Below, piece after piece: positions 9,725 to 17,038 of a stretch of DNA of 33,895 nt (its first letter is position 1; every line of letters begins with the position of its first letter). This stretch comes from Rhodobacter sp. CACIA14H1 (GTDB taxonomy: Bacteria > Pseudomonadota > Alphaproteobacteria > Rhodobacterales > Rhodobacteraceae): positions 1 through 33,895 of the forward strand of contig AYNO01000022.1 in the NCBI GenBank assembly GCA_000500915.1. The letters run 5' to 3'. The notes below the pieces were generated by a model. It had not been told where the DNA came from, searched no databases, and saw only the letters and a program-made list of their open reading frames with translations. Position numbers and translations under genes: made by a program.

Positions 9725-9766
9725 ATAATATGGCCGTTTGGAAGATTATTCCTTCCGGTATGGAAT
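9725..9766 (-). promoter_or_regulatory. Candidate promoter and LysR-type site for the DoxX operon
   Basis: The gap between the LysR stop and the DoxX start is an AT-rich island. On the minus strand a -10-like TATTAT lies at 9730-9725, with a poor -35 (AGGAAT) 17 bases upstream. That -35 overlaps an inverted repeat ATTCC (9748-9752), nine bases, GGAAT (9762-9766). A weak -35 overlapped by a dyad suits activator dependence. The dyad abuts the stop codon of the LysR gene. Assignment is inference. Confidence 0.4.
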
Positions 9767-10675
9767 TTATTGCGGCGGAACGCTCCAATCCGCGCCTTTG
9801 AAGCGGGTGGCGAGGTAGTCAACGAGGTGGCGGACTTTTGCGGCAAGGTGCTTTCCGGGGGGATACATTGCGTAGATTCCCCCCGCTTCGTCACCGAAAT
9901 CGCAAAGCAGCGCACGCACCCTGCCTGCGGCGAGGCTGGGTCCGGCAACGAAATCGGGGACATGGGCGATGCCGAGGCCCATTTCGGCGGCCCCGAGGCA
10001 GGCTTCGGCGTTGGAATAGCGCAGGCGGCCGGTGACGGGCTGGGTGAGGGGCGTGCCCTTGTCGCGGAAGCGCCAGACCAGCGGGTCGCGGAAGTTGGTG
10101 TCGATGATGCAGTGGTGGCGCGACAGGTCGGCCGGATGGGCGGGCGTGCCGTGGATATGCAGGTAGCCGTCGGAGGCGACGGGGATCGTCCGCATGTCGC
10201 AGAGTTTGCGGGCGATCAGGCTGCTGTCGGTCACGCGACCGGCGCGGATGGCGGCGTCGAAGCCTTCGTCCACGAGGTTGACCATACGGTCGGTGAAGGA
10301 GACGTCCAGTTCTATCTCTCTGTAAAGATTGGCGAAATCGTTGAGTGCGGGGGCCAGCCAGAGGGTGCCGAAGGTCAGGGGCGCGGTCAGGCGCAGGCGG
10401 CCGCGCGGGGTGGCGGCGCGGTCCTTCACCTGCGCGTCCAGCGTGTCGAGATCGTCGAGTATGGCGCGGATGCGGTCGTAATAGGCCTGCCCGACCTCGG
10501 TGGGCGACAGGGCGCGGGTGGTGCGGTTCAGGAGCCTGACGCCAAGGTCGGATTCGAGGCGGGCGAGGAGTTTGGAGGCCTGACCGGAGGACAGGCCAAG
10601 GCGGGCGGCGGCCCCTGCAAGGCTGCCGGTTTCCATCACGGCGACGAAGAGGCGGTCACAATCGAGACGGTCCAT
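9767..10675 (-). CDS. LysR family transcriptional regulator
   Basis: A 302-residue LysR protein. The winged helix is at residues about 4-62 (ETGSLAGAAARLGLSSGQAS as helix-turn-helix, then RLLNRTTRALSPTEVG). The substrate-binding domain runs from about 88 to 295, with RGRLRLTAPLTFG and AEMGLGIAHVPDF. This subtype (LTTR_CrgA-like) often controls oxidoreductase and quinone genes. Unusually for a LysR, it is upstream of and co-directional with the genes it probably controls. The start at 10675 is chosen because MDRLDCDRLFVAVMETGS matches the family N-terminus; upstream in-frame codons overlap the terminator region. The ribosome site is weak. Confidence 0.88.
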   Translation of the reverse strand: MDRLDCDRLFVAVMETGSLAGAAARLGLSSGQASKLLARLESDLGVRLLNRTTRALSPTEVGQAYYDRIRAILDDLDTLDAQVKDRAATPRGRLRLTAPLTFGTLWLAPALNDFANLYREIELDVSFTDRMVNLVDEGFDAAIRAGRVTDSSLIARKLCDMRTIPVASDGYLHIHGTPAHPADLSRHHCIIDTNFRDPLVWRFRDKGTPLTQPVTGRLRYSNAEACLGAAEMGLGIAHVPDFVAGPSLAAGRVRALLCDFGDEAGGIYAMYPPGKHLAAKVRHLVDYLATRFKGADWSVPPQ

Positions 10676-10782
10676 GCGGGGAAGGGGGCGATTTTTCCAC
10701 GAAAGATCAAGGGGGGCTTTGCGCCCGCCCCGCCGCAAGCGGCTTTCCCCCTGCAGGGTGTCCGGGGCGGGATGGGGCCGGG

Positions 10783-10811
10783 CAAAAAGAAACGGGCGCC
10801 AGAGGCGCCCG
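10783..10811 (-). terminator. Intrinsic terminator, minus strand
   Basis: On the minus strand CGGGCGCC (10811-10804), loop TCT, GGCGCCCG (10800-10793) is followed directly by TTTCTTTTT. This is a textbook Rho-independent terminator with an 8-bp GC stem. It lies 300 bases downstream of the aminotransferase stop and 108 bases upstream of the LysR start. It could end the transport operon, end a small RNA, or attenuate LysR transcription. Confidence 0.85.
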
Positions 10812-10880
10812 CAGATGGCGATGGGTTCCGCCCCTTCGCTCGCGCCAGAAATCGCGCTGCGGGAGAGCCCGAACCGGTAA
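10785..10880 (-). ncRNA. Candidate small RNA or attenuated leader ending at the terminator
   Basis: A minus-strand promoter-like pair, TTTACA (10915-10910) and CTTTAA (10892-10887) with 17 bases between, would start an RNA near 10880 of about 95 nt. Its 5' part can fold: GGTTC (10875-10871) pairs with GAACC (10828-10824), enclosing a GCGCG/CGCG hairpin. CCCGCAG (10863-10857) is perfectly complementary to CTGCGGG (10814-10808), which overlaps the first arm of the terminator by four bases, so an antiterminator-like alternative is possible. I do not recognise a known RNA family. Promoter and ends are predicted by eye. Confidence 0.4.
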
Positions 10881-11109
10881 CACAGCTTAAAGCACAGCGC
10901 ACCTGTGGTTGTAAAAGTGCAAATGCACAATCGGCGGTAAGTGGCGGATGCCCGCCGCGTTTCGTTTGACCCTGTGCCTTGGGCGCAACCCGTTTTCGTT
11001 CTGCAAAACGGCTGTGGCGGCTGTGCCGTGTGTTGTGCCGCGGATTGTACCGCAAACTGTCAGCACGCAGCGGGCGCTGGATGCACGGTTCGGCAAGGAT
11101 TGGCGGAGC

Positions 11110-12228
11110 CTAGGCCACGGCGGCGGCGAGTGTTCCGGTCAGGAGGTCCACCCCTTCGCCGGTCGTGATCGCGCCGGGGGAGAGGCGGAGCGTCTGGCTG
11201 CGGGCGTCCGCCGCCACGCCCGCGCTGCGGAGGCGGTCGAGGACGGCGGGGGCGGGCAGGCGGTCGGGCAGGCGGATCATGACGGAGCCGCCGCGCCGCG
11301 ACTCGTCGCGCGGGGTGACGAGGTCGAGGCCCATGTTATCGGCGGCGGCGATGATGCGGGCGGTCAGGTGGCGGTTCTGGTCCAGCAGCGCGCTGCGGTC
11401 CTGCACGGCGTGCCAGTCCAGCGCGGGAAGCGAGGCGATGGCCGCCATGCAGCCCGGCGTCCCGCTGTCGAAGCGGCGGATGTCGGGGGCGAGGGTGAAG
11501 CGGTCGAGCGCCCAGCTGAAGGGGTCCGGCTGGCTGAACCAGCCGCGGAGTTCGGGGTTGGCCTCGTCGATCAGGGGGGCGGCGACATGCAGGATGCCTG
11601 CGCCCGGCGTGCCGCACATCCATTTGAGCGAGGTGGAAAGGGTGAAGTCGATGCCCGGCTGCGTCACGTCGAAGGGCAGGAGGCCCGCGGCCTGGGTGAT
11701 GTCCACGCCGATCAGGCTGCCCATGCTGCGGCCATGGGCGACGAGGGCGGGCAGGTCGATGCGGTGCGACGTGGTGGAGGAGACCCATGTCAGCAGGGCC
11801 AGCGCGACGTCGGGGCCCCAGTGGGCGGCGAAATCCTCGGACTCCACATGGGCGGAGCCTTGGCGCAGGGGAACGGTGTCCAGCGTGAAGCCGTGGCGGC
11901 GGGCGAGTTCGGTCAGGAGGAAGTGGTTGGAGGGGAAGCAGTCGGCGGCCACCAGCACGCGGCGGCCCTTCAGGCGGTGGGGGATGGCGGTCAACAGCAT
12001 GTGCAGGCCGTGCGTCACGCTTTCGCAGGTGGTCACGGTGCCCTGGGGCGCGTTGATGATGCCGCGCCAGCGGTCGATGAAGCGTTGTCTCTGTCCCAGC
12101 AGATAGCCCCATTGCCGGTCGTCCGGGGCGGCCCAGACCTTGGCGAAGGCGGCCATGGCGGTGGCGAGGTCGGTTTCCTTCGCCGGGTATTGACCGATGG
12201 AGTGGTAGAGGAAATAGGCGTCTTTCAT
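11110..12228 (-). CDS. Class V aminotransferase / kynureninase-like PLP enzyme
   Basis: A 372-residue PLP-dependent fold-type I enzyme. The PLP lysine fits K202 (STSLKWMCGTPGAG) and the ring-nitrogen aspartate fits D176 (GVDITQAAG), the arrangement in kynureninases and class V aminotransferases. The C-terminal domain carries VMIRLPDRLPAPAVL and RLSPGAITTGEG. AGGGA lies 7 bases before the ATG at 12228; an ATG seven codons earlier overlaps the permease stop and is less likely. It is the last gene of the binding-protein operon, 10 bases after the permease stop. It presumably acts on the imported amino compound; transamination, lyase or hydrolase chemistry cannot be separated from sequence alone. 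Confidence 0.85.
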   Translation of the reverse strand: MKDAYFLYHSIGQYPAKETDLATAMAAFAKVWAAPDDRQWGYLLGQRQRFIDRWRGIINAPQGTVTTCESVTHGLHMLLTAIPHRLKGRRVLVAADCFPSNHFLLTELARRHGFTLDTVPLRQGSAHVESEDFAAHWGPDVALALLTWVSSTTSHRIDLPALVAHGRSMGSLIGVDITQAAGLLPFDVTQPGIDFTLSTSLKWMCGTPGAGILHVAAPLIDEANPELRGWFSQPDPFSWALDRFTLAPDIRRFDSGTPGCMAAIASLPALDWHAVQDRSALLDQNRHLTARIIAAADNMGLDLVTPRDESRRGGSVMIRLPDRLPAPAVLDRLRSAGVAADARSQTLRLSPGAITTGEGVDLLTGTLAAAVA

Positions 12229-12238
12229 TGGGCAGTCC

Positions 12239-12915
12239 CTATCGCACATAGGCGCGTTGGAAGCGGTGTTCGAGCCAGCCGGTCAGGCGGACCAGCGGCC
12301 AGAGGATGATGACGTAGATGATCGCGGCCCCGATCAGGGGCGTCGGGTTGGCGAACAGCGCCTGCGCGTCGGTGGCCTGTTTCAGCAGGTCCGACATGGC
12401 GACGACCGAGGCGAGGGACGTGTACCTTGATGATCGACACGCAGTTGGAGGCATGGGGCGGGATGAACGATCCGCATGGCCTGCGGAAAGATCACCTTGC
12501 GCATCGTCATCCAGAAGCCGAGGCCGAGGGAGGCGGCGGCTTCGAACTGGCCTTTCGGGACGGACTGGATGCCGGCGCGGATGACTTCGGCGGCATAGGC
12601 GGCGAAGACCATCGACAGGGCGACGGAGGCGGCGGCGAAGGAGGACAGCACGATGCCCGCGAAGGGGAGCGCGTAGTAGATCAGGATCAGGACCACCAGC
12701 ACGGGCAGGGCCCGCATCAGGTCGGTATAGAGGATGGCCAGCAGGGCCAGCGGGCGCGGCGCGTAGAGGCGGATGAGGGCGACGGCGGTCCCGAGGGCGG
12801 AGCCGAGGATGATGGCCGTCGCGCCGAGGAGGAGGGTGTTGGTCAGCCCCATCAGCAGGATCGGCAGGGCGCGGCGCATCACGTCGAGGTTGAAGAAGAT
12901 GTCTAGGGCGGTCAC
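12239..12915 (-). pseudogene. Amino-acid ABC transporter permease with two frameshifts
   Basis: A HisM/GlnP-type permease starting at GTG 12915 (AGGAGG six bases upstream; GTGA overlap with the DUF1445 gene). Frame 1 gives a normal N-terminus (VTALDIFFNLDVMRRALPIL), three hydrophobic segments and an EAA loop (IRAGIQSVPKGQFEAAASLG). After QAMRIV the frame breaks. One extra A on the plus strand at 12466/12467 and another at 12424 shift it twice. Removing both restores IPPHASNCVSIIKDTSLASV and the normal C-terminus ending RFQRAYVR at 12239. The repaired length is exactly 224 residues. As written the gene is broken. Conserved residues between the two insertions suggest very recent mutation or sequence error. 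Confidence 0.85.
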
Positions 12916-13685
12916 GGGTGGCCTCCTGTCGCGGGGCGGTCGGTGATGAGCATGTGGCCCGGGGCATGGGTGATGGCGAAGGGCAGGCGGGCCGAGGTGA
13001 TGGCCCGTTCCAGCGTCACGCCGCAGGCCCAGAAGACGGGGGTTTCGTGGGGAAGGATGTCGGTCAGGCCGAGGTTGTCGATGGGTTTCGACAGGTCCAC
13101 GCCGATGGCGGCGGGGGCGCCGGCAAGGACGGGGGCGCCGTGGGCGTCGGGGTGGGCCTTGGTGATGGCCGTGGCGAGGGGGACCTGATCGGTCGGGATG
13201 GCCCGCATCGAGACGACGAGGTTTCCGGCGAAGGGACCGGAGGGGGTGTTGGGGATCGCCGTGTCGAAGGCGGAACAGGACCGGCCCGCGCCGTGGCAGC
13301 GCAGGGTGACGCCTTGGGCCACGAGATCGGCTTCGAAGGAGAGCGAGCAGCCGATGGCGAAGGGGACGAGGTCGGCCGTCCAGAGCGCCGCGATGTCGGG
13401 GGTGACGGGCAGCGCCGCGCCGTCGCGGAAGGGGCGGTAGAGCGGCAGGTCGTGGCGCAGGTCGATGGTGCCGAGGCCGGGCAGCGCGGGGTCGCCGGCC
13501 CGGCCACGCGACAGGAGCGGGCAGGCGGCGGGGTTGGCGCGCAGGAAGCCTTCGAAGGCATCGGCATGGGCGGCGGGGATGAGGGCGAGGTTGGCCTGGG
13601 TGTAGCCGGGGCAGAGCGCGGCGGTCTGGCGGATCTCGCCCGCGCGGAAGCGGGCACGCCATGCGGCGGGGGTGCCTGCGGTCAT
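12912..13685 (-). CDS. DUF1445 family putative hydro-lyase / D-glutamate cyclase-like
   Basis: A 257-residue DUF1445 protein of the usual length. The family core is visible in VPFAIGCSLSFEADLVAQGV, then NTPSGPFAGNLVVSMRAIP and near the end THAPGHMLITD. Bacterial members are annotated as putative hydro-lyases, and the mammalian homologue DGLUCY is a D-glutamate cyclase forming 5-oxo-D-proline. The start overlaps the upstream stop by four bases (ATGA) and the end overlaps the permease GTG. With the amino-acid binding protein and PLP enzyme it suggests catabolism of an unusual amino acid. The reaction here is not known. Confidence 0.85.
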   Translation of the reverse strand: MTAGTPAAWRARFRAGEIRQTAALCPGYTQANLALIPAAHADAFEGFLRANPAACPLLSRGRAGDPALPGLGTIDLRHDLPLYRPFRDGAALPVTPDIAALWTADLVPFAIGCSLSFEADLVAQGVTLRCHGAGRSCSAFDTAIPNTPSGPFAGNLVVSMRAIPTDQVPLATAITKAHPDAHGAPVLAGAPAAIGVDLSKPIDNLGLTDILPHETPVFWACGVTLERAITSARLPFAITHAPGHMLITDRPATGGHP

Positions 13686-14128
13686 TGCGCGGCCTTCCAG
13701 TCGGTTTCGATCTGGGCGCGGAAGAGCAGCACTTCCAGTTCGTGCGACTTGACGGTGCGCATCCAGCGGGCGTCGTCCATCCATCCGGCCCGCCATGTGG
13801 TCATGGCGGCGAGGCAGGAGGTTTCGGGCAGCCCCCAGTCGGGGCCGGGGGTGACGCGGATCGACACGCGGGGGACGCGGGCACCGGCGGGGCCGAGGTG
13901 GAAGTCGATCAGGCCGAGGCGGGGTTCGGGGCGGATTTCCACCAGCGCCTCGGACCCGTCGAAAAGGGACTGGCCGCGCCAGAGGGCGGGTTCGTCCGTG
14001 GGCGCGAGGTCCATGGAGCCGAGCGTCCAACGCCCCAGCCTGCGCCCGTCCGACAGGTGCGCGAAGGCGAAGGCCGCGGGGGCGTCGATGCGGGTTGCCG
14101 CAAGGTGGGCGGGGGTGAGGTCGGTCAT
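13682..14128 (-). CDS. SRPBCC (START-like) family protein, function unknown
   Basis: A 148-residue soluble protein. Its N-terminus (ATRIDAPAAFAFAHLSD, then LGRWTLGSMDL) fits the first strand and helix of the SRPBCC/polyketide-cyclase fold, which binds small hydrophobic ligands. No catalytic residues are recognisable. It overlaps the DUF1445 gene by four bases and follows the binding-protein gene after a 42-base gap with a strong hairpin. A role in handling the imported compound or its product is guesswork. Confidence 0.68.
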   Translation of the reverse strand: MTDLTPAHLAATRIDAPAAFAFAHLSDGRRLGRWTLGSMDLAPTDEPALWRGQSLFDGSEALVEIRPEPRLGLIDFHLGPAGARVPRVSIRVTPGPDWGLPETSCLAAMTTWRAGWMDDARWMRTVKSHELEVLLFRAQIETDWKAAQ

Positions 14129-14137
14129 GCCGGGATG

Positions 14138-14160
14138 GGGCGGGGCGCGTGGCCCCGCCC
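14138..14160 (-). promoter_or_regulatory. GC hairpin after the binding-protein gene
   Basis: GGGCGGGGC (14138-14146) and GCCCCGCCC (14152-14160) form a perfect 9-bp stem with a 5-base loop between the binding-protein stop and the next start. It lacks a T-run. In transport operons such hairpins commonly protect the binding-protein mRNA, raising its level over the downstream genes. Confidence 0.65.
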
Positions 14161-14170
14161 GGGGTCCGTG

Positions 14171-14974
14171 TCAATCCGCCGAGGTCGGGACGGGCATGGG
14201 CGTGACGGTCCAGCTATCCGCCGCGGGCGCGACGCCGAGCCATTTTTCGTGCAGCTTGGCCATGGTGCCGTCGGACTTCATGTCCGAGATGATCTGGTTC
14301 ACCTGTTCCAGCTTGTCCGATCCCTTGGGCATCATGATGGCGAATTTCTCGCCCGTCTTGATTTCCGCGCCGACGGTCAGCCCCTGCATCTGCGTGAAGG
14401 CGTAGCGCAGGCCCACCACGTCATTCACCGCCGCGTCGATGCGGCCGTTCTGCAGGTCGGTCAGCATGTTGGCGGTGGTGTCGTAGCTTTTGTATTCGGC
14501 CATGCCGAGTTCGGCTTCGCGTTCCTTCAGCCACTGTTCGGGGAAGGAGGTGGCGATGGAGCCCACGACCTTGCCCTTCAGCCCTTCGGGCGAGGTGATG
14601 TCGGAGCCTTCCTTCACGCCGATCCCGAGGGCGCCTTCGATATAGGGCTGGGTGAAGGACTGGCTTTCCAGCCGTTCGTTGGTGATCGTCAGCGAGGAGA
14701 TCACCATGTCCACCCGGCCCGAGGCGGAGGCGACGAAGAGGGCCTTGAAATCCATGTCCTCGATCGTGGCGGTGGTGCCCATGCGGGCGGCGATTTCGTT
14801 CACGATGTCCACCTCGAAGCCTTCGAAGGTGCCGGCTTCGGTCTTGTTTTCCCATGGCGGGTTGGCAGGGTAGGCGGCGACTTTCAGCGCGTCCTGTGCA
14901 TGGGCGGTGGCGGCAAGGCCGGTGGCGAGCGTCAGGCCGGCCATCAGGCCGAGTGCGCGGCGGGTGAGGTTCAT
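14171..14974 (-). CDS. Amino-acid-type ABC transporter substrate-binding protein
   Basis: A 267-residue periplasmic binding protein of family 3 (SBP_bac_3). It has a signal peptide with likely cleavage after AHA at about residue 26 (MNLTRRALGLMAGLTLATGL start). The family block GTFEGFEVDIVNEIAARMG is followed by DMVISSLTITNERL and NDVVGLRYAF, which line the ligand site. AGGGAGA precedes the ATG. It is first in the operon, divergent from a GntR regulator. The permease is frameshifted and no ATPase gene is nearby, so transport would need repair of the permease and an ATPase from elsewhere. The ligand is unknown. Confidence 0.9.
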   Translation of the reverse strand: MNLTRRALGLMAGLTLATGLAATAHAQDALKVAAYPANPPWENKTEAGTFEGFEVDIVNEIAARMGTTATIEDMDFKALFVASASGRVDMVISSLTITNERLESQSFTQPYIEGALGIGVKEGSDITSPEGLKGKVVGSIATSFPEQWLKEREAELGMAEYKSYDTTANMLTDLQNGRIDAAVNDVVGLRYAFTQMQGLTVGAEIKTGEKFAIMMPKGSDKLEQVNQIISDMKSDGTMAKLHEKWLGVAPAADSWTVTPMPVPTSAD

Positions 14975-15175
14975 GGCAGTCTCCCTGTTGCAACGGGCGG
15001 TCGTTGGCGCGTGCCGTGTCGGCGGGAATCGCGGGCCGTCCCTGAGTCTCAGGCTGACAGGAATTGGATACTTTTCAAGCGGTCTTTTGGGTTTGAAATA
15101 TGGTGTGTTCGGCGTTTTACGTTGCAAAAGCTTGACTTTCAGGGGGTTTTGCCAAGGATCGGGGGCAGAAACAGT
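14975..15175. promoter_or_regulatory. Divergent control region between binding-protein gene and GntR gene
   Basis: This 201-bp gap has an AT-rich centre. TTTCAA (15073-15078) and TTGAAA (15093-15098) are inverted repeats with 14 bases between, a candidate operator for the divergent GntR protein. TTGAAA followed 16 bases later by TTTTAC (15115-15120) could be a plus-strand promoter, and TTGACT occurs at 15132-15137. On the minus strand another TTGAAA overlaps the first half-site. No element is certain. Confidence 0.4.
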
Positions 15176-15826
15176 ATGCAGTTTAACCCCATGTCCCGCC
15201 AAAGTCACCGCGACCGTATCCATGCCCTGCTGTTGCAGCGCATCCAGACCGGCGGGGTGGGCTGGGATGACCGGCTGGTGGATGTGGCGCTGGCGGCCGA
15301 GATGGGCGTGTCGCGGATGCCGGTGCGCGATGCGCTGATGCGGCTGGCGGCGGAAGGGTATCTGGTCGCCACCACGCGGGGTTTCACCCTGCCCAACCTG
15401 TCGGAAGCGGAGGTGCTGGAGGTGTTCGAATTGCGCCGCCTGCTGGAGCCGCGGGCGGCGGCGATGGCGGCGCAGGCGATGACGGAGGACCGTCACGCGA
15501 TGCTGTCCGACGCCGTGGCGCAGGCGCGGGGGACGCTGGAAAGCGGGGATGTGCCGCTGTTCTATCACGCCTCGGAACGGTTCCGCAGCGGGTGGCTGGC
15601 GGCGGTGCCCAACCGGATGCTTGTGGACACGATCCAGCGCTATCTGGCGCAGGTGCAGACGGTGCGGCTGACCACGATGCGCGATCCGGTGTCCCATGCC
15701 GTGATCGTGGAGGGGCAGCGCGACCTGCTGGCGGCATTCGGCCGCCGCGATGCGGTGGGGGCGGCGGACCGGATGCTGCGCTTTGTGATCGAGGGGGAAC
15801 AGGCCTTCCGGCGGGCGCGGGGCTAG
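15176..15826 (+). CDS. GntR family transcriptional regulator, FadR/FCD type
   Basis: A 216-residue regulator. The winged helix covers residues about 10-75, with VALAAEMGVSRMPVRDALMR typical of GntR proteins, and an all-helical FCD effector domain follows (LSEAEVLEVFELRRLLEPRA). FCD proteins bind small carboxylic acids. I start it at ATG 15176; ATG 15191 in the same frame is possible, and neither has a strong ribosome site. It is divergent from the binding-protein operon, which it probably controls in response to the imported compound or a breakdown product. Confidence 0.87.
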   Translation: MQFNPMSRQSHRDRIHALLLQRIQTGGVGWDDRLVDVALAAEMGVSRMPVRDALMRLAAEGYLVATTRGFTLPNLSEAEVLEVFELRRLLEPRAAAMAAQAMTEDRHAMLSDAVAQARGTLESGDVPLFYHASERFRSGWLAAVPNRMLVDTIQRYLAQVQTVRLTTMRDPVSHAVIVEGQRDLLAAFGRRDAVGAADRMLRFVIEGEQAFRRARG

Positions 15827-15873
15827 GCACCTTTCGCGCCCTGCCGCGTTGCGTCGGAAAGCGGAGTGTTCCG

Positions 15874-16956
15874 ATGCGCCTTTTGCCCCTTGCCCTGATC
15901 CTGCTGCCCGCGCCCGCGCTGGCCCATGTCAAATGGTTCGCCCCCTATATCGTCGATGCCCCGCCCGCGCCGGTGGGGCGCACGCTGGCGGACCCGTGGT
16001 TCTGGGCGGCACTGGTCCTTGTGCTGGTGTTCTTCCTTGCCACGCGGGCGGTGGAGCAGACGCGGGCGGGCGCGGCGGTGACGGGGGCGCTGGACCGTGG
16101 CACGGCGGGGCTGTGGCTGCGGATGGACGATTTCGTGCGGGCGGTGATCGCGGGTTTCTTCGTGGCGGTCTTTGCCGTGGGTGGCGTCTATCTGACGCCC
16201 GACCTTAAGACGCCCAGCGAATGGGTGAGCTGGGCGCAACTGCTGATCGCGGCGGGGGTGTTCTGGCGGCGGACGATGCCCCTGTCGGCGGCGGGGATCA
16301 TCGGGCTGTGGGTGCTGGCGCTGCGGGATTACGATTTCTTCCACCTGCTGGACTATCTGGCGCTGGGGGTGGCGGTGGCGGCCTATCTGGTGCTGGCGTC
16401 ATCGGACCGCGCGGCCTGGCGGGCGCACCGGTTCGAGGTGTTGCGCTGGGGGGTGGCCATCGCGCTGATGTGGTCGTCGCTGGAGAAATTCGCCTATCCG
16501 AAGTGGTTCCATCCGCTGGTGGAGGAAAAGCCGTTCCTGACCTTCGGACTGCCCCGCGACATGTTCATCCCGATGGCCGGGGTGGCGGAATTCACGCTGG
16601 GCTTCGGGCTGATCGGGACGCCGCTGGTGCGGCGGCTGTCGGCGCTGGCGCTGATCGGGATCTTCGTGGCGGCGGTCTGGCCGTTCGGGCGGATCGACCT
16701 TGTGGGACATGCGCTGATCATGGCGATCCTCGTGGTGATCGCGGTGGACCCGACGCCGCGCCTGCACTGGCTGCGGATGGTGCGGGAGTCGCTGGCGGGG
16801 ATACCTTTCGGGCTGGCGGGGGCGCTGGCGGTGTTCGTGGCGGCCTATTGGGGGCTTCATGCGGCCTTCTACGGGGCGGGCGGCGTGCCGGGGGCGGGGG
16901 GCGCCACGCACAGCTATTCCGAGGAACATCCGCACGGGCCGCAGGCGGCGGATTAG
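15874..16956 (+). CDS. Multi-pass membrane protein with AHVKWF start and His-rich tail
   Basis: A 360-residue protein, function unknown. It has a signal peptide (MRLLPLALILLPAPALA) with likely cleavage before HVKWFAPY, then about eight to nine hydrophobic segments. The second half (EKFAYPKWFHPL, AGVAEFTLGFGLIGTP, FGRIDLVGHALIMAI) resembles DoxX-like quinone/redox membrane proteins. The C-terminus is rich in histidine (THSYSEEHPHGPQ). Together with the H after the signal peptide it could bind a metal, but this is inference. The start has AGCGGAG upstream. It sits between the GntR gene and dctB with no obvious partner. Confidence 0.75.
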   Translation: MRLLPLALILLPAPALAHVKWFAPYIVDAPPAPVGRTLADPWFWAALVLVLVFFLATRAVEQTRAGAAVTGALDRGTAGLWLRMDDFVRAVIAGFFVAVFAVGGVYLTPDLKTPSEWVSWAQLLIAAGVFWRRTMPLSAAGIIGLWVLALRDYDFFHLLDYLALGVAVAAYLVLASSDRAAWRAHRFEVLRWGVAIALMWSSLEKFAYPKWFHPLVEEKPFLTFGLPRDMFIPMAGVAEFTLGFGLIGTPLVRRLSALALIGIFVAAVWPFGRIDLVGHALIMAILVVIAVDPTPRLHWLRMVRESLAGIPFGLAGALAVFVAAYWGLHAAFYGAGGVPGAGGATHSYSEEHPHGPQAAD

Positions 16957-17038
16957 GGCGGGGCTATACAGGGTTCCGCGCTTCGTCCATCCTGCCGCCC
17001 GTTGCGGGGAAGGCGTTGCGGGGAAAGGCGGCGGCGGC

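Larger units (their letters stand above)
10676..11109. other. 434-bp gap without a credible gene
   Basis: Small open frames here have neither ribosome sites nor recognisable products. The region contains the minus-strand terminator at 10783-10811, the candidate RNA upstream of it, and a plus/minus dyad CCGTTTT (10990-10996) / AAAACGG (11005-11011). GTGCAAATGCAC (10917-10928) is a near-palindrome just upstream of the candidate promoter and could be a regulator site. Nothing else is recognisable. Confidence 0.6.

Noticed and set aside
10785-10880. tRNA or SRP RNA in the gap before the LysR gene
   Set aside because: No cloverleaf, T-loop or GGAAGG-type SRP apex motif; kept only as an unclassified candidate RNA.
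10948-12309. 453-codon plus-strand frame opposite the class V aminotransferase
   Set aside because: Shadow frame; the aminotransferase has clear PLP motifs and a good ribosome site.
12424-12467. Programmed ribosomal frameshifting in the permease
   Set aside because: No slippery heptamer or downstream structure is evident, and two shifts would be needed within 42 bases.
13661-15175. Long in-frame N-terminal extension of the GntR regulator
   Set aside because: It runs antisense through the binding-protein and SRPBCC genes; the regulator's normal N-terminus begins at 15176.
17001-17028. Tandem GTTGCGGGGAA(A)GG before dctB as a regulatory element
   Set aside because: Most simply a short duplication of the ribosome-site region; no further copies or symmetry.
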